Part shown: positions 32,950 to 46,800 of the stretch, in pieces
Layout: each line of letters opens with the position of its first letter
How positions within the stretch are numbered: position 1 is the stretch's first letter
Source: Clitopilus passeckerianus
Lineage: Eukaryota > Basidiomycota > Agaricomycetes > Agaricales > Entolomataceae
Direction: 5' to 3'
DNA: 64,000 nt
NCBI GenBank assembly: GCA_944990035.1
Contig: CALYLX010000127.1
Coordinates: forward strand, 372,001 to 436,000
Notes under the pieces: generated by a model
Told to the model about the DNA's origin: nothing
Database searches by the model: none
Seen by the model: only the letters and a program-made list of their open reading frames with translations
Translations under genes and position numbers: made by a program

Positions 32950-35250
32950 TGGCCCGGTAGTTGGTCGACCAAGAACTTTGAATTGGGTTGGATTTGGGAG
33001 GTTGCGTCCCCGGAAGTCAACAGCGCCAAATAATTGCTCAGGCCTGCCTCGAACTAATCCCAGAACAATGCTGAGCAGCGATAGCGACGAGCTTGGATGC
33101 CGGATTGATCAACTTCAACCAAAGAAATTGTTTGGGCGAATACGGCTGCGACTCGCGAGTATCATTCCTGGTATTAAAGCGCTAGCATCTTGGAACTCGG
33201 AGACTTAGGCAAAGGTTTGTATTTTTCAACAATTTCTTTACCTCCCGTCACCTCTCAATATCGGTGAAAATCCTCAAACGGCCTCTCTCGTATTCGAAAG
33301 ATTTCCTGACGATCTTCCTTGTAGACTGGAACTGGACCAGAATTGATTTTCCTGCTGAAGCTCGGTGTAGCCGTGCTTGCCATCTTTTGCTGGGATGTGG
33401 TACGCCCACTTTCATTCTTTCTTATCTGGCCCAACATTCTACGTTTTTTGCTCCCAGTTACATCCTTGAACTCCGGAGGCCCTGCTCCCATCTTCAAGAG
33501 GCTTTCCCTAGGTTGCCCTTTCTCGTTGGCCCCAGCATACCACTACGACCGGACTGGCGACCAAATATAACTGCATTCAAGGATCCATCCATTCTCGGCA
33601 CCTCCTTTCCTGACCCAGGCAAGATTCTTGGCACTACTGTACGACCTCACCCGAACCCAGGTATCGGGCAGTGCAATTTTGCGTATCTCAGCAGGAATGC
33701 CGGATGATACAGTGTCTGTGGTGTTCCCACTGACTGCAAACCGAACGGACTCTTCTTGGCGCCAAATTCTTCTTCTCTTGAAGAACGTTGTGTCCGACAT
33801 TCTCAATGGTGCGTTGTCTTCGACACATTTCTTTCCTTCTGAATCAGATATATGACTACTCGTGCAGACCGCAATACTTCCCCCGCACAACCTAAGGGCC
33901 AAAAGGTCCAAGCAAGAATTTGTCATGCGACCTTCAACTTCTGTTCGCGATGATCCACCAGCCTGGCGTATTAAGTGGCACGCACACATATCCCGTCTTC
34001 GGCCGTCGCTCTTCCCCGAGCTTTCTGGACCTTGTTGGCGCCCAGAAGCTGGCCGAAGCTTGGCGTCCATCAACCACTGTATTCGAACCCCACGTGTATC
34101 CCAGCGCATTGCCAACCGTGAATAACAGATTGTACTCATGGTATGTTTTTCGTAGTTTTTTTTCCTAGTTTTTTTTCCAAAATCTGCAACTTATAGCTTT
34201 TCTTCAGATTCCTCAGCACTCCCTCTACTCGTAGAAACCTACCAACAGGCTTTGTCTCCAGATGCCGCCGCATATAATTACCGTTTCGCACCAACGCGGC
34301 GGTTCTTGAAATTCTCCACCAGTACGGTCATGGATCTCCCCCATTACTGGTGGAGGTGTCTATGCTGGATATGACACCCTCCTGCTCTGATGGAGCATCC
34401 CTTGCCTCCTCCCGACGAGGAATGGGCCTGTATCCCGCCGACTCCGAGGTTGAGGCGCTGAACGAGCACCAGCGTCTTCAGCTCCTTCAGTAGCCGTGAA
34501 TCCCTTCCTGACCATCCGAACACCAACGTTGGCCCACCGGCGCGCGGCATCAACCAACGACCTCGACCTTCCTTCCATAGCATACAGCTACCTTTGCGCA
34601 TCAGTCTGCAGTTTTTGGATAACCAGACCAGCAGACTGCCCCTCCTCTATCCAAGCCACCAAGTTCAAGTCGTCCTTATCTTCATCTGCGCATTTCGTAT
34701 CTGCACGTCTCTCAACCACGATATCTACGCTTTATAAAATGCCATTTGCATCTATTCCTGGTGCAGCACCGGCTGCTCACTCTTGAAGGTGGCTGGTCGC
34801 CATCTTATCCCAACTCCCAGGTCCACGTTCTAGCCCCAAACGAGCAGGTTCAGCTGTTCTCCCATCGTCTTCCCAAATTTCGTCCAACCCACGCTGGACT
34901 CTCCACTAATCACAGTAGAACCCTCGCGTTCCAGTCTAAATATTCCAGCAAGCCGTAGACCTGGTTCGGCGGCATCCGTCGACCATTGCCTTCGACATCC
35001 ATGTATCAATGGATATGAAGCTCCAAAGTTCTAGCTCATCGCATTACCTTGCTCCCAACAGGGCTCGCAGAAACTGAGAGCATGATCAGCTTCAGCTCGC
35101 TCAGCTGCCCGTGGCACCCTTTCGACCGTCCGCTTGCGGTCCCACCCATTCTCAACAACCAGCACCAGTCACTCATTTATACGGGTCACCGGAACACCTA
35201 TCCTCCACCAACGACTGTCCCGGCGTCGAAGAATGACAGAGGAATAAAAT
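32950..35250 (+). pseudogene. Decayed unidentified gene, copy 1
   Basis: Contains protein-like stretches in shifting frames, for example VSVVFPLTANRTDSSWR near 33715 and SFLDLVGAQKLAEAW near 34020, with intron-like GTATG donors at similar relative places to copies 2 and 3. Landmarks shared with 44.3-46.4 kb include GGCGAATACGGCTGCGA near 33135 and 44360, CTACGTTTTTTGCTCCC-like stretches, and GCGACCTTCAACTTC near 33928 and 45182. No frame stays open across the block, so it is a relic. The ancestral function is not recognisable. Confidence 0.55.
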
Positions 35251-36830
35251 GACATTCAACGCTGCCCCGATCACAGCGCTTGAAAACGGCATTGATCTAT
35301 TCGTTCATTGCGAGCTGTCAGCTGTTTTCATCCTGGCATGTCAAAAGACTGGCGCCGTTTTCGGTTCAGAAACTACGGTGTCCGCGTCGTTGACCTGCAC
35401 CTCCTGAGATAGCACAGTCGGGGAGGTCTCGAGGAATGGCCGAAGCCGGACTTGGGACGTGAAGCAGGAAGGAGGGGTTGAAAAGTATTATGAGCCTTAG
35501 ACTTGCAATACTTTCCATACAGGTACATATGTAGGACAGATAGTAGAAGTACTGTGGTATGTACTTGTTAATGTCAAGCTGGCGTATTGGAATTCACAGA
35601 ACCTTTATGCCCTTCCTGCTTCTTATCCTGGTTTCTCCCATTTCAGCTAGGTGGCTGCAAGGCCTGCCGTCAGCGGTGGCTGGTGTCGCGTTTCTGAAAG
35701 GGAATAAGTACCAAATCGTTCATAGTATCTGAGAACACCTACAAGCTCATAGAACGAAGGGCCTTTAAGCTTTCGTCAAGGATGTATGCGCAGCATCCTG
35801 TGTAGACTAAGGATCGTAGTCCTGCAAGTAATGAGCGTTAGAGCAATTCTGATAGTATAACGAAACTCCACCTACAAGTTCGCCATATCATTAGATATTC
35901 CCGACTCTTGCTACCCCTGGGGCGCCTTATGCACCAGCCAACCAATTCTTTTTCGCGGTAGAACTATCCAAGCAGTGGCAGGATTGGATAACCTTTGTCA
36001 ACTCTGCCCGCCCGGGCACCGACATCATCGACCTCGCATGCGGCACCATTGGTGTGGTCGTGGTGCAGGCATGGGTATGATTTGGATGGAAGGAGAGACG
36101 AGGAAGGGCATGAGGAAGCGAGATGATTTGGGTGAGAGGCTAAAAGCACGACAAGCGTTGGGCAAGCAAAGAAGAAATGCAGACGGCCGTTCTAGGCAAC
36201 CATTGGACCTTCTTGCTCCATTTTGTATAGACATGGCATATCTGTCGAGTGCTACATGAGTGGCTGATGTGGAAATTCAGGGAATGTGGTTGGAGGCACA
36301 GAACGAGTCGCTTCGCTTGAAGGTCCGAATACTAGGATTGGAGAGGACGCTGTGGGTCAGATCATGATGGTACCAATGATGATGTCGGGGGGATCACGTA
36401 GGAAATTGGAGATTGGCTCTCGAGCGGGTCATCGGCTTCATGGGTGGGCGATAACGAGAGGTATGAAAAAAGTCGAGTAGGTGCATTTAGAAATTGAGAA
36501 TCCAGCAGTTCCGTCTGAATGGCCACTAACAAGAACGTCGGTTGGTCGGTCAGTCGCCAACCGGAAGGCGCTAAGACCTCCAAAATACACAAGGACAAAC
36601 AACTGACCTTTTCGAGCCTTTTCCTCAACCTCGACCGTCTCAACATCCATCCACAGTCAGACGATATCAGGACTTTCTGTTGTCAATTGGAAATGAACTG
36701 GCAACAAATCTAAGAGTTCCATGTCAGAATGCCAACTCTTGAGGAGAAACAAGGCAAGCTGAGGATGACGGACTATGAAAGTTTGCCCTCGTAGATCTGA
36801 GGACTTATGCCAAGGTACATTCATTTTTTA
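35251..36830. other. Intergenic, nothing recognised
   Basis: Only short unsupported frames. A purine-rich patch lies at 36060-36190. Confidence 0.4.
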
Positions 36831-36839
36831 TCACTGCTT

Positions 36840-39160
36840 CTTCGCTCTCCGTCTTGGATGTTCACCAGCAGATCTATGAGCACCTTCTCTTCGCCTCATC
36901 CTCCTTTTTGACAAGCAAAGAGCCACGTACTGATAGCTCTATTTTTAGATTCTTCTGCAAAGCAAATCTTGCAAGCACAACTCAAATCCTGCAACGCAGC
37001 GACGTTCGACGCCTTAAACTTGCGAACTCTGAAATCTGAAGGCGAGCTCGTCTAAGATGAGGTCGGTCATATACTTCTTACTGCCGGGCGACAACTGACC
37101 TCTTCGTTTCAGACCCTTGTATCCCATCATCGCCGGAAGTAGCTTGTCTCGAGGAACGGCATATATGTACATTGTGCATTTGGCCGCCTCTCCATTGGGA
37201 CGGAATGAAGAAATGCTACGAAAACGGACAATGGTGAGTAGTCTTCAGGATATTTTCTTTCAAGCCGGATATCTAACCACTCTTCTCGTGACTGTAGCCC
37301 AACGACAATTGAATCAGGCTTTGCACAGAACTCCCCTCTTGCGGAGCTTTGACAACCTGGTATTGAAAGCTGCATGGTCGCCGACACCAGCTGCTGCCGC
37401 CTCCCGGAAGCTGGTAGCCACTCAGGACTGGCAGAATTCGAGTGGCTCACTGCTGGCCCATATCCGAGTGCATGGCACATGAAAGGCTCATTGCCACCAT
37501 CAGGCTGGTCCAGCACATCCACTGGCACCCTTCCTTTGGACATGTGGAGAAAGGAATACTGTTATTCGCCTACAAGCCCCACACCGTTATTCCTCCACTC
37601 TGGAGATCAACGCTACCGAATCTATCAAATACGGCACCACCATGGCGGAAGGCTCTTCGTGGACTGACCTACGCCAAGATGGACCAACCATTTGGTCCTT
37701 TTATGTTACTGGCACCTTCGGAGCAGCGACATGCTAACTCTGAAGTCATTCGGCGACCACTGCTTCAACACCGATGCAGGCCCTCCGATGCGTTATCAGC
37801 TGTCGTGAATAACAGAGATACGATCGTGGTATGTTCTTCTCTTTTCCTGGAGTATTCCCTGTTTAAAATTTCCTCGTTCTACCTCAGGTCCCTCATGTGC
37901 TTCCTCGCACCTCAACGCACGTCACTTCAACCCCAACCTTCCGTGAACACGGTGAACGTGGCATATAACCACCTCTTCACTTCAGGATGTGGTTCTATGT
38001 CGGTCGGAACTCAGGAGACCAATCCCCATCCTCTGTGCAACAATCAATGGTCCCGCCCCCGACATCTACATAGGAAAAAGCAGCACTCGTGCCTGCTCCT
38101 GCTACAGAACCTATTGCTTTTTCAAACGGCGAACGCCCAGCTCCCACCCCGTCCCGAACTCAAGACGCCGAACGAGATTGCGGTTCCCTCTCAGGTTCCA
38201 GGCCACCTGATACTCTCCATCGTTCCACCGACCTCGCAGATCTTCAAACTTCAACCATCCACCACCTTTGCCCCTAGGAACAGCCCGCCGTCAGCGCATC
38301 ATGATCAAAAGTCCATTCCCAATCCACCTCACATTCGCTACTCGTGATTGGCTCTCGCTCTCAAGGAGTACTTGTGACTGTCAGCCTCGTCCCCAGTTTT
38401 ACCTATTCGCGAATGGCGGGCTGGGTTGGCGGCACCCGTTAAAACCCCAGATCCTGTGGTCACTGGATCACCCTATCCTGCACTCAACGTCGATTTGGAA
38501 CCCCCGGTCTCTCATGTGCAGTACCGGATCTCAAGTTCAGCTCAAACTACCAAAACTGGGCCTCCTGACGCCATGATCCAAAGGGGCACCCCATATGCCC
38601 AGTTAAAAGCGTGCCTACCACCGGACTCAACACACTACATCCGCCACCGTAGTGTTCAGGACCGCGAACAAGGGAGAGGTCGATGGCTCACCGATTCTAG
38701 TGGATGGTAATGGGCAAGTCCAAACAGCTGAGAAATGGCGTAATCTCTCTGTTCAGAGTGATTGCGAAGAGGAACCGGACAGTTTGGAAGGCTTCGGTAG
38801 ATGCTGCGGATGATAATACAGTACGCTTATATCCTTGTTCTTGATTCGTATTCAATACTGATATGTTACGCTCCAGGTGAATATTTTAGAGCGACGATCT
38901 TTGTCGCTAGAAGTCACACGTACGCCGGAGGTCGAAAGTAGGGCAACTTCTGTCTCGCGTTCCCGCAACTATGCAGTGATATAAATGGCGTATCATACAC
39001 CCCTCCAGGAGTCCCTTTGAAGTGGATGGTGGTTATGACGGGGACGAGAAGCAGCCAGCAAAGCCCCGTTTGGAGATCAGTCGAGGATGGCTAGCCAAAA
39101 TTGCTCCGTATATTGGTAACAGTTTTTTGAGTGTAGTTAGAGTCGTCTCTGTTTAGAAGA
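36840..39160 (+). pseudogene. Decayed unidentified gene, copy 2 (best preserved end)
   Basis: Protein-like segments near 38420-38600 (VKTPDPVVTGSPYPALNV), near 38650-38810 in another frame (ATVVFRTANKGEVDGSP, QTAEKWRNLSVQSD) and near 39000-39120 (KPRLEISRGWLAKIAPYIG). The frame changes between these blocks cannot all be explained by introns, so at least one frameshift is likely. One clean intron (about 38821-38877) is present. The C-terminal segments show that the gene coded for a mostly disordered, acidic protein ending in a short hydrophobic part. Family unknown. Confidence 0.5.
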
Positions 39161-39515
39161 GGTTAAATGTTAGATGTCGTGCACTCTCCCTACTCGCATC
39201 AGATGCTGTTTGAGCCTGACACTCTTGGGCCGAAGCCACTTGCATTCAGTTCTGACAGTCGTGCTGGGATTCTCAGTCACCGTATGACCGTGAAATCAGT
39301 CCCTTCAGACTTCTGACCAGGCTGCTAATGGACAGGCACCTATCGTGAGGAAGAAAGCTGTGCCAACTGGTTCATACTAAGCGCTGCAGACCCGCGTGCA
39401 GATGTTTCACGGTGTCCAAGCTCTCTAGTAGGACGCTTATCACCTTGCAAGCTCTTCTCCATCCCACGACCTGTTGTATCCTGCGTCTCCATTCGATCTG
39501 ACGAAATCCACTGCA

Positions 39516-42500
39516 ATGGATTCATGCGAAGCCACAAACCATGAACCTACGGATAGCAACTCTGCCCAGAGAACAAGGGGTCTGATCCATTCTCGTATGG
39601 TTGTCTCGTGGCAGTCGAGCACCATCACACCCGGACGCGACGCAATTTTCAACATTACAGCAGCAGCCGATGTACCTCGACTCAATTCTGTGGCAGGTAG
39701 GCATGAAGGGCACACTGTTCTTTACGGATAGACTGACATCGTTAGATAGATAGACGAACACTCGCTAACTGGCTGTCGCCTCTGAACCACCATAAGGTCC
39801 ATAAGGATACATTTGAGAAGGTGACAGAAGGAACTGGGTCGTGGAGTTTTGAACATCCAAAGTTCATCGACTGGCTATCCAAGAAGACCAATATTTTGTG
39901 GGGGACCGGTATACGTACGTCTTCCTCCATATGTCAGGTTGACTGGAGCAGAATCTAACATTCCTGATTGCAGCTGGAGCAGGGAAAAGTTGTCTTACGT
40001 GAGGATATCTCTTCCTTACAGAGGCCATACGAGTATTCAACTCAAATTTGTATAGGTCAATTGTCGTTGAACATCTCATAAACAACAAATCAGCAACCGC
40101 CATCTACATTTACTGCCAATACAACGATCCGCTGTCTACCGCCGAACTACTGGCTTGTATGCTCAAGCAGATGGTCGAAGCCTCTGAGAAGGCCGCACAA
40201 TTCATTTCGAAGAACCTTCATGAAAAATGCCTCCGCACTGAAACCAGACCTTCGAAATCGGAGCTCTTGATGACGCTTCGAGGAGCCGCACGAGAATTTG
40301 GGGATGTCTTTTTTATAGTGGATGCGTTAGATGAGCTTAAAGATGATGTCCGACCGGAATTAATCAACGATTTAATGTCGCTTCAACAACCACTCTTCAT
40401 GACGTCCCGTCCAATCTCCGATTTCCCTGGCCCGAAAGAGCCTGATTTCACCATTCAAGCACCCGAAGAAGATTTTCGGATGCACATATCAACCAAGATT
40501 TCGTGTTTCCCTAGATTGGAGCGTCTGCTCCTAAAGCCGGGAGTCCGAGATGAGATTATCACCAAAATTCACGCTAGATGTGGTGGGATGTAAGTACTTG
40601 CCACATATTTCTCAAACATACATAATTCTCCAACTGACCTCATCTGTTAGGTTTCTCCTCGCTGCTCTGCAGGTGGATGCCTTGGCATCGGGTGGCAACA
40701 CTACTGATCCCAAGAGCCTACGCGATGCGGTGGAGAACCTCCCTACATCCCTGGACGATCAGTACGACCTCACGCTGCGGCGAATCAGAAGCCAGAGCAC
40801 GCGGGAGCAGGATTTGGCCTGCAAGGCGATCTTATTGGTTACCTATGCTACCTCAATTCTTGGCGTGGATGAGCTTCTCGAAGCATTGACGGTCGAGGTT
40901 GAAACAGTTTCGGTTGATCGCGAATGGGGCATGCCTGAGGAGACCTTGGTCGCCATTTGTATGGGATTGTTGAGAATTGAAAAGGAAACCAAAACATTTC
41001 AGTTGATTCGTATGTCTTCTTACTGCTCATGCTTCTTTCGGTGGTGAAACGTTTGTTTCTATAGACTATACTGCACAGGATTACTTTAAAGGCCGCAAGG
41101 AGCCATCAATGTTCAGCGATCCACATACATTCATTGCAAACATTTCGGCAGTATACTTGGTTCACGCAGACATTGATTCTACTGCTATTCTATCCAACGA
41201 TGACCTTCGAGCAACCAACTCTTCCTACTCATTTCTCCACTACGCCTGCTCCAATTTGGGCCATCATACGTGCAAGGCAAGCGATAGCAGCGGGGGCCAA
41301 ATCCCTACCCATGTCAGCGAGCTGTTTCACAGGCGACCCCACGTACCATTGCCACTCACCCTCTTGGGAGATTTTGTTGATCATGTTCAAGCGATTCATT
41401 TTGTTGCGCTTCATGGCCTGGAGTCTCTATTTGAGGAAAACATCGAAGCCCTTGACAGAAACTCAACACTTGGGTGTTCGCCATTGTTCTATGCATGTCT
41501 AGGGGGCCACACCTCCCTTGCCGAGCGAATATTGGACAACTTCAGGGCCAGCGTGGGTGCTGGATACGCAACAAAGTTCGGGGCTACCGTTCTTCATGCC
41601 GCATCCCGAAGCGGGAAGGTAGACACTGTTCAACTGGTGTTGCCAATGGTCGACCACCGAGATAGCATTTCAACGGTTCGACGCCTCTTTGGCCATATGA
41701 ACGTTGATATCAACACAAAACTGTCGGATGGACGGACAGCTCTTCATATAGCGTCGGAATACGGATATGTGTCAGTGGCCAATGTCCTTCTCAGACACTT
41801 TAAGACACGTATAAACAGTGTCAGTGGGCAGAGGGTATTGCATACACGGCTTTTGGAAGGACACCGGACAGCATATCTACTGGGACTTAGGTCTAGCGAC
41901 ATTGAAATGAATGTTAATGACCAGCATGGACGGACGCCCCTCTTCACAGCAGCGGAGAATGGGCACGAGTCAGTCGCTCAATTGCTTCTGAACTCCACGG
42001 GCATCGAGGTCAATCCAGAGGCCCAAGATAGATGGACACCACTTCACGTTGCAGCCGACAATGGGCACGAGTCGGTCGTTCGATTGCTCCTGAATTCCAG
42101 GGGCATTGAGGTCAATGCAGCAGATGAAGACGGATGGACACCACTTCACTATGCGGCGCGGAACGGACTCGAGTCGGTCACTCAATCGTTCCTGAACTCC
42201 ACGGACATCGACATCAACCCAAAGACCAAAGACGGATGGACACCACTCCACCTTGCAGCACAGAATGGGCACAAATCAGTCGCTCAATTGTTCCTGGACT
42301 CCGTGGGCATTGAGGTCAATCCAACGGCCAAAGACGGATGGACACCACTCCATCTCGCAGCGCAGAACGGGCATGAAACAGTAGTCCAATTGCTCCTGAA
42401 CTGCACGGGCGTTGAGATCAACCCAAAGGCCAACAACGGAGGGACACCATTTCACATGGCAGCGCAGAATGGGCACGAGTCGGTCGCTCGATTGCTCCTG

Positions 42501-43994
42501 ACCTCCACTGGCATCGAGGTCAATCCAAAGACCAATGATGGATGGACGCCACTTTACCTTGCAGCCCACAGTGGGCGCAAGTTGGTCGTTCAGTTGCTCC
42601 TTGACTCCGCCGGCATCGAAGTCAATTCAAAGTCCAAAGATGGATGGACACCACTTCACAAAGCAGCGCAGAATGGACACGAATCGGTTGCTCGGTTGCT
42701 CCTGAACTCCATGGGCATTGAGATCAATCCAAAGACCGAGGAATACAGGTGGACGCCACTTCACTTTGCAGCAGCAAATGGGCACGAATTGGTCGCTCGA
42801 TTGCTCCTGAACGTCGCCGGCATTGAGGTCAATCCAAAGACTGAACTTGACGCACCTGGATGGACACCACTTCACTATGCAGCGGGGCATGGTCACGAGT
42901 CGGTGGCTCAATTGCTCCTAAATTCCACGGGCATTGAGGTCAATCCAAGGACCCAAGGTGGCAGAGGGACTCCACTTCACATTGCATCACAGAATGGGCA
43001 CGAGTCGGTCGCTCGATTGCTCCTCAACTCCACGGGCATTGAGGTCAATCCAAAGGCCCAAAATGGATGGACACCTCTTCACCTTGCAGCCGACAATGGG
43101 CACGAATCGGTCGCTCGATTGCTCCTGAACTCCACGGGCATTGAGGTCAATGTAGCAAATGAAGATGGATTGACAGCACTTCACTTTGCGGCGCGGAACG
43201 GACACGAATTGGTCGCTCAATTATTATTGAACTCCCCGGACATCGACATCAATCAAAAGGCTAAAGAGTGGGGCACACCACTTCACATCGTAGCGCGGAC
43301 TGTATACACATCAGTCGCTCACCTGCTCCTGAATTCCGTGAGCATTGAGGTCAATACAGCAGATGATTATGGGTGGACACCACTTCACTTCGTGGCGGAG
43401 AATGGACACGAGTCGGTTGCTCAATTGTTCCTGAACTCCATGGACATCGACATCAATCCAAAGGCCAAAGACGGGTGGACACCACTCCACCTCGCAGCGC
43501 AGAATGGGCACGAGTCAGTCGCTCAATTGCTTCTGAGCTCTACGGGCATCGAGGTCAATCCAAAGGACAACAAGGGATGGACACCACTTCACCGAGCAGC
43601 CGACAATGGGCACGAGTCGATCGCTCAATTGCTCCTGAGCTCCAGGGGCATTGAGGTCAATGCAGAGGACAAAGAAGGATGGACACCACTTCACTCTGCG
43701 GCCTTGATTGGCTGCAAGTCGGTCGCCCAGTTGCTCCTGAACTCTACGACCATAAAGGTCAATTCAACTTATTCCGGAGAGGAGTACGGGTGGACACCTC
43801 TTCATTTTGCAGCATATGATGGACACGAAGCGGTCGTTCGGCTACTCCTTGGATTCCCTGGAGTGGATGCCCACGTCCGAGGTACTGGCGCACCACCTTG
43901 GGATAAAACACCTCTCGAAGCCGCCAGATCGAAAGGTCGACACCGCGTTGTCGTTTTGTTCGAATTGATGGGGTTCGCAGGTGCAGTAAATTAA
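39516..43994 (+). CDS. NACHT-ankyrin receptor 2, 1397 residues
   Basis: Six exons: 39516-39696, 39750-39914, 39974-39998, 40056-40589, 40651-41009 and 41065-43994. The N-terminus starts MDSCEATNHEP, as in the other two (MDS...DHEP), and has the variant motif PGRDAIFNITAAAD. The P-loop is GIPGAGKS, mostly encoded by the 25-nt third exon; Walker B is FFIVDALDEL. After the NACHT domain come three irregular and 19 regular 34-residue ankyrin repeats, then the cap PPWDKTPLEAARSK. Many repeats end in IEVNPK or IDINPK and alternate WTPLH units with strong DNA similarity. The reading frame is intact. It is a predicted cytosolic signalling receptor whose repeat surface would bind the ligand; ligand and partner are unknown. 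Confidence 0.92.
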
Positions 43995-44049
43995 TTCGAG
44001 ATGGCTTAAATGACCATTTCTATTTTCTCAGGCGCGAAGAGTGAGGTTG

Positions 44050-46800
44050 AAGCGTAAATATAGAGAGAGGATCAGAGGATTGAAGAACTGTAGATGGTCG
44101 CCATCTGGGAGGCGGCGTTCTCGAAAGCAAATAATGCCAAATAAACACTCTCAGCCAGGCCCTTCGACTTTTCTTCACTGCCAAGCGCGAACGGCCAATC
44201 CTGGAACCATGTCGAGCGGCGCTCTGGCGCCAAATCGACCAATACCAATCAAAATCCTTTCGCCACATCCTCGGTTCAAATTTCGCAGAAACACCGTGCT
44301 GCCATCGATTTTCCGCTTCATGATTTCCCGTGCTCTTGAAACGAACGAACGAAGTTTAGGCGAATACGGCTGCGAATACCATTCCTGGTATTGAAGCGTT
44401 GGCCTCATAGTACTTGGAAGCTTGAGCAAAGGTATATATTTTTCCAAAGATCGTCCTTTTCTCTCTACTTCCCGTCACCTCTTCTCAATATCCGCGAACA
44501 CCTTCCCTCGCCCTCTCTCGTGTTCGTCAAAGGAGAGAACGAATTTACTGATGGTATTGGCTTCTGACTAGAATGACCTTCTCTGGTTGAAGCTCCCAGG
44601 ATCATGATGCTTGCTATCTTGTGCCAAGAATCTGGTATGTCTACTTCCACTTCTCTTCGTCTGGCTTAACACTCTAATCTTCTTTGCTTCTAGCTGCATC
44701 ATTGAACTCCAGCGGCCTCGCTCGCATCTTCAACAGGCGTTTCCCAAGCTATCTCTTTCCCGTTGACGCCAACATATCACTCCGCCTGAACTGATGACCA
44801 GACCTCATCTTCATGCAAGGGTTCCTCCGTTCTCGGTCCCTCCCCTTCTGGCTGGCGCAAGACTGCTGGTACTATGAACTCGAGTATCCGTTAGAGCAAC
44901 TTCTCATATTCAGAAGCAATGCCATATGGAACGGCGGTTACGGTGTTCCAGCCGACTGCAAACCAGACAGCCTCTTCTTGGCGACGAAATTTTCTTGTTC
45001 TGAAGGAGAACATGGGGAGAAACAATTCCTCTTTACGAAACAGAGAAGCTGGGTCGAATATCTTCACATGGTGATTTGCCTTTTACTTTCCCTCCGGGCC
45101 AATTATCTAATCCCTTGTGCAGACTGTATTATTTCCTCAAAACCTATGAGCGGGATGGGTCCCATGAAGCAATTTTCAGTGCGACCTTCAACTTCCGCTC
45201 ACGTTGATTCACCGAATTCGTGTCCGGGATGTCACAGTCCAATACCCTGTCTTCCACCGTCGTCTTCCTATAATTTCCTGGACATTGGCGACTGCCAAAA
45301 CCTGGCGACATACGAGTTCCCACCACCGTATTTGGGCTCCCACCCGTATTCGAGCGCACCGCCACGGTAAACCACAGAAATATGGTTTTGGTATGTTTCT
45401 CGTAGTTTTCTCCAACATTCCCAAAGTTGAAGCGTTTCTTCAGATTCCTCAACTACTTTCTTTGTGCGCCAATGTTCATGGGAGACCTTCACCGAATGGG
45501 TACGTTCATCAACCAACATCCTTCGCCGCATATAGGCACCTTTTCGCATCAAAGCGCGACTCCGTGAGGATCAGGCCTGCAATCTACTCCTTCACGAGTA
45601 CGGTCAAGGACATTTGTATCCTCGCAACTCCCAGTGACGGTATCTACGCTGGATTCGACCGCCCTTCCTCCCTTCTCTGACGCACCATCCGCTGGTTCCT
45701 TTAGACCACGAGTCCCTATATCCTTCTGACTCCCACGTTGAGGCACTGCACGAGCATCGTCGGCTCTAGCCCGTCCCTCAATATCTGTGTCTCCCTCCCC
45801 CACTCCCCTCTCAACCGACAACCCCTATGATCCATCTTCCTGATTTCACAGCATATATCCACTTTTCTGTATCAAGGTGCAGTCCTATCATCGCCAGACC
45901 CGCCAACTACTTTTCCTGGACCAAGTCAGCAAGCCAAAGCCCAGTTCTCAAATTGATCCATGAACCTGGCTATTCTTGGAACTCCCGAGCCCAAAGCTGG
46001 ACCCACCACCGACGACCGTGTGCACGTATCCCTGGTATAGAAACCGCTGTTGCCTCCGAAGACGAGAATTCTCCTTGTCTTCCTCAACCCAGTGTTCAAG
46101 GCGCCGAACCAGAATGATCGCTTTATCTCTCCACCCCAACCACCTGAACACCAACTTTGCACTACCAACGCATTATATCAACCATAAAACTCCATCTTCC
46201 CGATTCCACTGGCATGGAATATACCTACGTTTTTACGACAATGCCCTGTTCTGTGAAGACCACACCCGCGAATCGCTTCTCGCCGCATCCTCCGGCTTCT
46301 CTAAGTTCAACCACTGAACGAACGCCGTTGGCCTCAACCGCCCTCGACTTTTGAGAAGACAACGCGCCTTGTACTGTGCTGTTCACTTCTGTTACGGTTG
46401 GGACCTAGAACAGGACGCGAGATGCAGCGGGTCGGTGTCAAGAGCTTCAAAAGTGGAACCCGCAGCTACACCAAACCCTCTCGCTGAACTCAATCCCGAT
46501 GAAGAATGCTCGCCCCTATTGCCAGGGTCGTCCGTGGATTTTCTCTGTATATCCTGGACTTGCAGGTGTTCAGCCTGCCCAAAAATCAAGGCGATGGAGT
46601 GGCCATCCAACATTTCAATTACCGGAATTCGCTATTGCGATATTGGAGGATGACTGCGAAATCGAATGAACGCTCCTGCTACCTAAATGGGACAGGGACG
46701 GCGCAATTAGCCTAGCAAAAGATGGCGTCGCGAGGAAAGAGCCCAGGTAGCTTGGCACGGTGCGCTGGTCGTTGGCGATGAATTCATGTAAGTATTGTGA
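44050..46800 (+). pseudogene. Decayed unidentified gene, copy 3
   Basis: Homologous over about 2 kb to copy 1, sharing the same order of landmarks with many substitutions and small indels: GGCGAATACGGCTGCGA at about 44360, CCCGTCACCTCT near 44470, TTGAACTCC near 44703 and the GTATGTTT donor near 45390. Stops occur in all frames. It lies between receptor 2 and receptor 3, as copy 2 lies before receptor 2, so the repeated unit may be relic plus receptor. Confidence 0.55.

Noticed and set aside
34300..34620. Minus-strand Arg/Gly-rich frames.
   Set aside because: Overlap a relic on the plus strand and show no conserved feature.
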